Shown here in pieces: positions 1-4,591 of a stretch of DNA of 12,671 bases. The notes under the pieces were generated by a model. It did no database searches and was not told the origin of the DNA. It worked only from the letters and a program-made list of their open reading frames with translations. The DNA comes from Burkholderiales bacterium (GTDB taxonomy: Bacteria; Pseudomonadota; Gammaproteobacteria; Burkholderiales; SG8-41): contig JAIESJ010000099.1 of NCBI GenBank assembly GCA_019746155.1, forward strand, positions 1 through 12,671, given 5' to 3'. The position numbers were made by a program, and so were the translations under genes. Numbering within the stretch: position 1 is the stretch's first letter; each line of letters opens with the position of its first letter.

Positions 1-42
1 ATAAGGCTCGATCTGCTGGTATTGGGTTGCGGTCAGTTCCAT
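1..42 (-). CDS. IS5-family transposase, N-terminal fragment (cut by window edge)
   Basis: The reverse strand from 42 encodes 14 residues, MELTATQYQQIEPY, before the window ends. The pattern MELTxxQYxxIEP is the start of a common IS5-family transposase group whose next residues are usually LPxQRGN. A DDE transposase would act on its own element's ends. Only the start is visible, so nothing can be said about catalytic residues or whether the gene is intact. On the transposase strand TATAAT lies just upstream (about 49-54 in plus coordinates), a plausible -10 for it. The identification rests on 14 residues plus the neighbouring IS-like terminus, so it is likely but not certain. Confidence 0.68.
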   Translation of the reverse strand, partial: MELTATQYQQIEPY

Positions 43-78
43 GGCCGCATTATATCAGATAGTGTTAACAGGCCCTAG
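1..78 (-). mobile_element. Terminal part of an IS5-family insertion sequence with CTAG target site
   Basis: The transposase start codon at 42 is followed outward by about 32 bases ending in GGCC at 71-74, then CTAG at 75-78. CTAG fits the YTAR target preference of IS5-type elements, so I place the element's end near 74 and read CTAG as one copy of the target duplication. The other end, with the matching inverted repeat and second CTAG, lies outside the window. The end lies only about 7 bases before the ATG of the next gene, so the insertion separates that gene from its original upstream region. The boundary is an inference. Confidence 0.5.
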
Positions 79-81
79 GAA

Positions 82-1020
82 ATGCCCGAAACAGGAAACA
101 CCATCGCCATCATCGGCGGCGGCACCATGGGCGCGGACATTGCCGCGAGCTTCGTCGCCTGCGGCTGGACCGCGCACATCGTCAATCCCGATGACGCAAT
201 GCTCAAATCGTTGCCGCGGCGGCTGGAGGCAGCACTGCATGCGCTCGGGCATGCGTACGCGGCCGAGCACTTCGTCATATCCGACAGGCTGGAAGCCCTT
301 CCCTGGCCCGAGGTCGACATCGTCATCGAAGCGATTCCCGAGAAGCTCGATCTGAAGCGGCAGGTGTTTTCACAACTGGAACATCTGGCGCAGCCGGACA
401 TTCCACTGTGCAGCAACTCCTCGGCGATTCCCATCGGCAAAATCGGCGCCGGGCTCAGGACACAGAGCCGCATGGTCGGCACGCACTACTTCATGCCCGC
501 GCATCTCGTGCCCGCGGTGGAGGTGGTATGCTCGAAGTTCACCGATAAGACGGTGGCCGACCGCGTCAGCGCGATTCTCAAGAACGTCGGCAAGGTCCCG
601 GTGCGGGTCAATCTCGACATTCCGGGCTTCCTCGCCAACCGCATGCAGCACGCGCTGTCGCGCGAGGCGCTGTCGCTAGTCGAGCGCGGCATCGCGACGC
701 CGGAAGACGTCGACAATGCCGTGCGCTACGGCTTCGGCTTCCGCTACATCGCCGCCGGACCGCTGTTGCAGCGCGATCACGCCGGCCTTGATATCCACAA
801 TGCCGCGGGCACGACCATTTATCCCGACCTGTGCAACAGCCCGACGACCAGCCCCGTCATAGCGGACCTGGTGAAAGCGGGCCACATCGGCATGAAGGTC
901 AAAAAAGGCTTCTACGACTGGACCGACGAATCGATCGCGAAAGAAAAGGCGCGTTACGAAGCGGCGCTCGCCGGCGCGATGGAAATCCTCAAGCGCGAGC
1001 GCGAGACGGGTAATGGGTAA
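82..1020 (+). CDS. 3-hydroxyacyl-CoA dehydrogenase family protein
   Basis: A 312-residue soluble NAD-dependent dehydrogenase of the 3-hydroxyacyl-CoA/3-hydroxybutyryl-CoA dehydrogenase family, which oxidises a beta-hydroxyacyl substrate. The Rossmann motif GGGTMG is at residues 12-17. NSSAIPIGKI lies at 112-121. GTHYFMPAHLVPAVEVV at 133-149 carries the expected catalytic His135 and a paired Glu147. The C-terminal domain has NRMQHALSREAL, ATPEDVDNAVRYGFGFR and GMKVKKGFYDW. Length is normal for a single-function enzyme. HYFMP replaces the more usual HFFNP, so the true substrate may be another hydroxyacid. The ATG at 82 has no well-spaced ribosome site of its own: AGGA sits one base away, and a better-spaced AGG at 70-72 belongs to the adjoining IS end. 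The last residues (ETGNG) and stop codon come from a heptamer repeat. Confidence 0.88.
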   Translation: MPETGNTIAIIGGGTMGADIAASFVACGWTAHIVNPDDAMLKSLPRRLEAALHALGHAYAAEHFVISDRLEALPWPEVDIVIEAIPEKLDLKRQVFSQLEHLAQPDIPLCSNSSAIPIGKIGAGLRTQSRMVGTHYFMPAHLVPAVEVVCSKFTDKTVADRVSAILKNVGKVPVRVNLDIPGFLANRMQHALSREALSLVERGIATPEDVDNAVRYGFGFRYIAAGPLLQRDHAGLDIHNAAGTTIYPDLCNSPTTSPVIADLVKAGHIGMKVKKGFYDWTDESIAKEKARYEAALAGAMEILKRERETGNG

Positions 1021-1084
1021 TGGGAAATGGGTAATGAGTTGCGGGATTTTACCCATCACTCATCACGCATTACTCATCACGGAG
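1008..1084 (+). repeat. Heptamer repeat element with inverted arrays
   Basis: Four 7-base units lie head to tail: GGGTAAT at 1008-1014 and 1015-1021, GGGAAAT at 1022-1028, GGGTAAT at 1029-1035. After a short spacer the complementary type follows: ACCCATC 1051-1057, ACTCATC 1058-1064, ACGCATT 1065-1071, ACTCATC 1072-1078. The two halves share the consensus RATGRGT in opposite orientation, so the block can fold. It supplies the last codons and stop of the dehydrogenase gene and ends directly before the ribosome site of the phosphatase gene. Confidence 0.8.
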
Positions 1085-1092
1085 TTGAGCGC

Positions 1093-1734
1093 ATGACGCA
1101 GATCATTCTGATCCGCCACGGCGAGACGCTGTGGAACCGTGAGCGCCGCATGCAGGGGCAGACCGATACCTTGTTATCCGATGCCGGACGCGCCCAGGCG
1201 GCTGCCCTGGGGCGACGCTATGCCGGCAGCAGACTCACCGCGATCTACAGCAGCGATCTTGCCCGCGCCTGGCATACCGCGGACGCGATTGCGCGGAGCA
1301 CGGGACGGGACATCATTGCCGATCGGCGGCTACGCGAACGCAGCTTCGGTGTTTTCGAGGGACTGACGCGCAGCGAGATGGGCGCGCGCTATCCCGAGGA
1401 GCATCGGCGCTTCGAGAGCCGCGATCCCGACTACCTGATTCCCGGGGGAGAAAGCGCCCGCGAATTTTACGCGCGATGCCTTGCCTGTCTCACCGAGATA
1501 GCCGAGCGTCACGCCGGTGGCGAGGTGGTGGTCGTCACGCACGGCCTGGTGCTCGACTCGCTCTACCGCGCGGCGCACGGCATGGCGCTCGATGCGCCGC
1601 GCACCGCGCCTTTGCTCAATGCCAGCATTAACAGCTTCAGCCACCAGGGCCGTGGCTGGCGCATGAACTATTGGGGCGATGTCGCCCACCTTGAGGCGGC
1701 AGCCGTCACGCGCTTCGAAGGCAGCGGGTTCTAG
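1093..1734 (+). CDS. Histidine phosphatase family protein (phosphoglycerate mutase-like)
   Basis: A 213-residue cytoplasmic protein of the histidine phosphatase (branch 1) superfamily, which uses a phospho-histidine intermediate to remove phosphate from small molecules. RHGET at residues 8-12 gives nucleophile His9. Arg58 in YSSDLARA, Glu82 in LRERSFGVFEG and the second histidine, His150 in VVVVTHG, complete the catalytic set. The C-terminus NASINSFSHQG matches the CobC/GpmB-like end. I chose the ATG at 1093: GGAG at 1081-1084 lies 8 bases upstream and RHG then falls at the usual distance from the N-terminus. An in-frame ATG at 1027 would translate the heptamer repeat into a meaningless 22-residue leader. 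The substrate cannot be read from sequence; candidates are alpha-ribazole phosphate or a sugar phosphate. Confidence 0.9.
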   Translation: MTQIILIRHGETLWNRERRMQGQTDTLLSDAGRAQAAALGRRYAGSRLTAIYSSDLARAWHTADAIARSTGRDIIADRRLRERSFGVFEGLTRSEMGARYPEEHRRFESRDPDYLIPGGESAREFYARCLACLTEIAERHAGGEVVVVTHGLVLDSLYRAAHGMALDAPRTAPLLNASINSFSHQGRGWRMNYWGDVAHLEAAAVTRFEGSGF

Positions 1735-1763
1735 TGGATTGTAACAGCCATTTCGATAGCGAC

Positions 1764-1823
1764 GTAGGGCGGCGTTTCCATGCCGCCGGCCGCGTGAATG
1801 TCGGCAAAGGATTGCCGACCTAC
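1764..1823 (+). repeat. Compound palindromic intergenic element (copy 1)
   Basis: GTAGG at 1764-1768 and CCTAC at 1819-1823 are outer complementary ends. Between them are two hairpins: GGCGGC 1768-1773 with GCCGCC 1782-1787, and GTCGGCAA 1800-1807 with TTGCCGAC 1812-1819 around loop AGGA. The second hairpin recurs on the other strand at 11465-11489 with three changes, two of them compensating, so it is a dispersed repeat family. It may also slow or end transcription after the phosphatase gene, although no T-run follows. Confidence 0.75.
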
Positions 1824-1852
1824 TGCTACTGTGGCTTGTTCTTGATTTTCTC

Positions 1853-2623
1853 ATGATTAATCAGGAAACGGTGATTCTGGTGCACGGCCTGTGGCTGCAT
1901 GGCACGGTGATGGCGCTGATGCGGCGGCGCATCGCGCGCTGCGGTTATCAGGTGGTGAGTTATTCGTATCCGTCGATGCGGCTCACGCTCACTGAAAACG
2001 CCGGGCGGCTGGCGCAATTCTGCCGCAGCATGGACTCATCACGCATGCATTTCGTCGGGCACAGCCTGGGCGGGCTGGTGATACTCAGGATGCTGGAGCG
2101 TGCGGCGGACCTGGACATCGGGCGCATCGTGCTCGCCGGCCCGCCGTTTGTGGACAGCTTCGCCGCGCGCCGCCTGGCGCGCCTGCCGGGGGGAGGGAAA
2201 GCGCTCGGCCGCAGCATTCCGGAATGGCTGGAGAGCGCCCGGCCGTCAGGTCTCGAGCGCTACGACATCGGTGTTATCGCCGGCGACTGCGGTATCGGAC
2301 TCGGCACGCTGATCGCCCCGGATCTGCCGCGGCCCAGCGACGGCGTGGTGAGCGTCGCCGAAACCCGGCTGCCGACGGCGCGCGATCACATCGTGCTCAA
2401 TGTCAGCCACACCGCGATGCTGGTTTCGGCCGCAGTAGTGCGGCAGGTCTGCACTTTCCTGCACACCGGCGCATTCTCGAGAGGGATGAAGGATGAAGGC
2501 AGAGGTATGCAAGAAGATCAACGTCAGGGCGTGAAGGCGCCGGAGCGTGAGAGCGAAGCGAAATCTTCTTGCGACTCCCGGTCTTCCGATCTCACGACTC
2601 ACGCTTGTTCAATGAGCGGATGA
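1853..2623 (+). CDS. Alpha/beta hydrolase (lipase/esterase-like) with repeat-derived tail
   Basis: A 256-residue alpha/beta-hydrolase fold protein, probably a cytoplasmic esterase. The oxyanion-loop motif HGLWLHG is at residues 11-17. The nucleophile elbow GHSLGG at 69-74 contains Ser71. Likely acid Asp163 sits in PSDGVVSV and catalytic His186 in SHTAML, so the triad is complete. The natural fold should end near residue 208 (VCTFLHTGAF). The following 46 residues are charged, lack family resemblance and are encoded by a heptamer-repeat element at 2484-2604, so this is a recent read-through extension. No Shine-Dalgarno sequence is visible before the ATG at 1853. The stop overlaps the next start as ATGA, suggesting coupling with the aminopeptidase. 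The substrate is unknown. Confidence 0.82.
   Translation: MINQETVILVHGLWLHGTVMALMRRRIARCGYQVVSYSYPSMRLTLTENAGRLAQFCRSMDSSRMHFVGHSLGGLVILRMLERAADLDIGRIVLAGPPFVDSFAARRLARLPGGGKALGRSIPEWLESARPSGLERYDIGVIAGDCGIGLGTLIAPDLPRPSDGVVSVAETRLPTARDHIVLNVSHTAMLVSAAVVRQVCTFLHTGAFSRGMKDEGRGMQEDQRQGVKAPERESEAKSSCDSRSSDLTTHACSMSG
2484..2604 (+). repeat. Second heptamer-type repeat element, inside the 3' end of the hydrolase gene
   Basis: GGATGAA is repeated at 2484-2490 and 2491-2497. Further in, GCGTGA occurs twice between about 2530 and 2550, and its complement appears as the pair CTCACGA 2591-2597 and CTCACGC 2598-2604. The arrangement of heptamers in opposite orientation at two ends resembles the element at 1008-1084, though the units differ. 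The whole block is open in the hydrolase frame and encodes its C-terminal tail. Confidence 0.62.
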
Positions 2624-3705
2624 GCTGCGGTCTGCGTATCGTTGTCATCGCGATGCTGCTGGTGCTCACCGGGTGCGCCAACCTCGGCTACTACCTGCAG
2701 TCGGTCCGGGGGCAGCTCGACATCTGGCGCCGCGAGCGGCCGATCGGCGAGATCATCGCTGACCCGGCGACGCCGCCGGCGCTCGGGGAAAAACTGGCGG
2801 CGGTGCTGCGCATGCGCGAGTTCGCGAGCCGCGAGCTGGGCCTGCCGGACAATGCGAGCTACCGGCGCTACGCCGATCTCGGGCGGCCGTTCGTGGTATG
2901 GAACGTGTTCGCGGCGCCGGAGTTCTCGACGCTGCCGGTGCAGTGGTGCTTCCCGTTCGCGGGCTGTGTCGGCTACCGCGGCTACTTCGCCAAGGACGAA
3001 GCCGACCGCTTTGCCGCGGAACTCGCCGCCCGGGGCTACGACGTGTTCGTGGGCGGCGTGCCGGCCTACTCGACGCTGGGCTGGTTTGCCGATCCGGTGC
3101 TCAACACCTTCATCCGCAATCCTGATCCGGGGATTGCGCGGCTGATTTTCCACGAGCTCGCGCATCAGGTGGTATACGTGCGCGACGATTCCGTGTTCAA
3201 CGAGTCCTTTGCGGTCGCGGTCGAGCAGGAAGGGCTCAGGCGCTGGCTCGAACGCCATGGCAGCGCGCAGGACAAACTGACCCATGAGCATAGGCAACGG
3301 CAGCGGGAAGATTTCATGCGGCTCATCCAGGCTTACCGCGAGCGGCTCGACGCGTTCTACGGCAGCGGGGTCGCGCCGGAGGCGATGCGCGCGGGCAAGC
3401 AGCAGATATTCGAAGCGATGGCCCGGGATTACGAACAGCTCAAGGCGGGCTGGGGCGGATTCACGGGCTACGATCAGTGGTTCGCCCACAAACCCGGCAA
3501 CGCGCACATCGCTTCGGTCGCGATCTACACCCGGATGGTGCCGGCGTTCCAGGCCTTGCTCAGGGAACAGGGCGGCGATCTGGCGGCGTTCTACCGGGCG
3601 GTACGCGAGCTTGCAGCGCTGCCGCGCGAGGAGCGCGACGCGAAGCTGGCGGCGCTGGCCGGCACGCTGCCGGCAACCGCGGCGAGCGCTGATCGGCGGC
3701 CCTGA
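2620..3705 (+). CDS. Predicted aminopeptidase, lipoprotein (COG4324 / PF10023)
   Basis: A 361-residue predicted zinc aminopeptidase. The N-terminus from the ATG at 2620 is a lipoprotein signal: a hydrophobic run (LRIVVIAMLLVLTG) then lipobox LTGC with Cys19, so it should be membrane-anchored and face the periplasm. Zinc motif HELAH at 178-182 has His178, Glu179 and His182. NESFA at 194-198 supplies a likely third ligand, Glu195. VQWCFPFAGCVGYRGYF around 108-123 is a family hallmark. I chose 2620 because it gives a clean lipoprotein signal and a 4-base ATGA overlap with the hydrolase; an in-frame start at 2569 would add 17 residues encoded by the repeat element. The physiological substrate is not established from sequence. 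The end, rich in Ala and Arg, looks natural. Confidence 0.88.
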   Translation: MSCGLRIVVIAMLLVLTGCANLGYYLQSVRGQLDIWRRERPIGEIIADPATPPALGEKLAAVLRMREFASRELGLPDNASYRRYADLGRPFVVWNVFAAPEFSTLPVQWCFPFAGCVGYRGYFAKDEADRFAAELAARGYDVFVGGVPAYSTLGWFADPVLNTFIRNPDPGIARLIFHELAHQVVYVRDDSVFNESFAVAVEQEGLRRWLERHGSAQDKLTHEHRQRQREDFMRLIQAYRERLDAFYGSGVAPEAMRAGKQQIFEAMARDYEQLKAGWGGFTGYDQWFAHKPGNAHIASVAIYTRMVPAFQALLREQGGDLAAFYRAVRELAALPREERDAKLAALAGTLPATAASADRRP

Positions 3706-3752
3706 GCGACAACGCGCGTTTTGCCCACAATGGCGGCGGCGAGGGAAGGGTT

Positions 3753-3783
3753 TGTTATAATCGAGCGCGAGATTGCAGAGGAG
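3753..3783 (+). promoter_or_regulatory. Extended -10 promoter and ribosome site for the PEBP gene
   Basis: TGTTATAAT at 3753-3761 is a perfect TATAAT -10 with a TG extension. No good -35 lies 16-18 bases upstream (the nearby sequence is GCGGCG), which fits an extended -10 promoter. Transcription would start near 3768, giving a leader of about 23 bases. AGAGGAG at 3777-3783 is a strong ribosome site 7 bases before the ATG at 3791. It separates this gene from the upstream cluster. Confidence 0.68.
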
Positions 3784-3790
3784 AACGTTC

Positions 3791-4420
3791 ATGAAGCTCA
3801 CCAGCAGCAGCTTCGGCCATAACCAGCGCATCCCGGCCGAATTTGCGTTCTGCGCACCGGATCCCAAGACCCATGTCACGCTGTCCCGAAACCGCAACCC
3901 GCAATTGTCGTGGAGCGATTTGCCCGCGGGCACGAAATCGCTGGTGCTGATCTGCCACGATTACGATGTGCCGTCCAAGCCTGACGACGTGAACCAGGAA
4001 GGGCGCATCATCCCGCCGTCACTGTCGCGGGTGGAGTTTTACCACTGGGTGCTGGTCGATCTCGATCCCGCCTCGGGTCCGATCCGCGCCGGCGAGTTCT
4101 CCGACGGCGTCACGCCGCGCGGCAAGAAGGGACCGGAGGGCCCGCGCGGCACGCGCCAGGGCATCAACGATTACACCGCGTGGTTCGCCTCCGACCGGGA
4201 CATGGCGGGCAACTACTACGGCTACGACGGGCCGTGCCCGCCGTGGAACGACACCATTCCGCATCATTATGTATTCACGCTCTATGCGCTCGATGTCGCG
4301 AAGTGCGCGGTCTCCGGCACGTTCAAAGGCGCCGATGTGCTTGCCGCGATCAAGGGGCATGTACTCGGGCAGGCGAGCATCACCGGCGTCTACAGCCTGA
4401 ACCCGAACGTAAAAATCTGA
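3791..4420 (+). CDS. YbhB/YbcL family Raf kinase inhibitor-like protein (PEBP)
   Basis: A 209-residue phosphatidylethanolamine-binding-protein fold protein. Conserved features are NPQLSW (36-41), the ligand-pocket region LICHDYDVP (53-61), YHWVLVDLDP (84-93) and the signature GYDGPCPPWND followed by HHYVFTLYALD (144-168). The bacterial family binds small anionic ligands in a shallow pocket; its physiological role is poorly defined. No signal peptide is seen, so it should be cytoplasmic. It is longer than YbhB of E. coli, mainly through the loop containing KPDDVNQEGRIIPPSLSR. The ATG at 3791 is chosen over an in-frame upstream ATG at 3773 because AGAGGAG sits 7 bases before it. It is a single-gene unit, with its own promoter upstream and a strong terminator downstream. 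Confidence 0.92.
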   Translation: MKLTSSSFGHNQRIPAEFAFCAPDPKTHVTLSRNRNPQLSWSDLPAGTKSLVLICHDYDVPSKPDDVNQEGRIIPPSLSRVEFYHWVLVDLDPASGPIRAGEFSDGVTPRGKKGPEGPRGTRQGINDYTAWFASDRDMAGNYYGYDGPCPPWNDTIPHHYVFTLYALDVAKCAVSGTFKGADVLAAIKGHVLGQASITGVYSLNPNVKI

Positions 4421-4437
4421 GCGTTACGTCGACCGGG

Positions 4438-4470
4438 AAAAGGCCGGCGGCAGCCGGCCTTTTCGTTTCT
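4438..4470 (+). terminator. Rho-independent terminator after the PEBP gene
   Basis: AAAAGGCCGGC at 4438-4448 pairs perfectly with GCCGGCCTTTT at 4453-4463 around the four-base loop GGCA. The stem is 11 bp, and TTTTCGTTTCTT follows on the plus strand. Because the arm starts with AAAA it can also act on the opposite strand. Confidence 0.9.
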
Positions 4471-4503
4471 TCAAAACAAGGGAAACCGCCGATGAATACC
4501 CGG

Positions 4504-4557
4504 CCTCATCCCCGCCCCTTCTCCCAGCGGCAGAAGAAGGGGCGGGGACGAGTTTTT
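4504..4557 (+). repeat. Large GC-rich palindrome ending in T5 (dispersed repeat, possible second terminator)
   Basis: CCCCGCCCCTTCT at 4510-4522 is complementary to AGAAGGGGCGGGG at 4535-4547. With one mismatch the pairing extends outward to 4505-4552, and TTTTT follows at 4553-4557. The left arm, CCTCATCCCCGCCCC, closely resembles CCTCACCCCCGCCCC inside hrpA at 5230-5244. This is the CCTCACCCC...-type palindrome found scattered between genes in many proteobacteria. It could back up the terminator at 4438. Confidence 0.78.
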
Positions 4558-4559
4558 GT

Positions 4560-4589
4560 CCGCGTTGATCAGCGTTTATCCGCGGTTGA
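4560..4589 (+). repeat. Triplicate 10-bp repeat in the hrpA leader
   Basis: CCGCGTTGAT 4560-4569, CAGCGTTTAT 4570-4579 and CCGCGGTTGA 4580-4589 are three imperfect 10-base units ending just before the hrpA ATG at 4592. Similar iterated CCGCGTTxAT strings are familiar from intergenic DNA of environmental bacteria. Their position means the hrpA leader is almost wholly repeat DNA. Confidence 0.6.
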
Positions 4590-4591
4590 AT

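Noticed and set aside
2599..3933. A 444-codon minus-strand open frame under the aminopeptidase gene.
   Set aside because: It has no domain features, crosses a promoter and two gene boundaries, and is explained by GC-rich third positions in the opposite strand.
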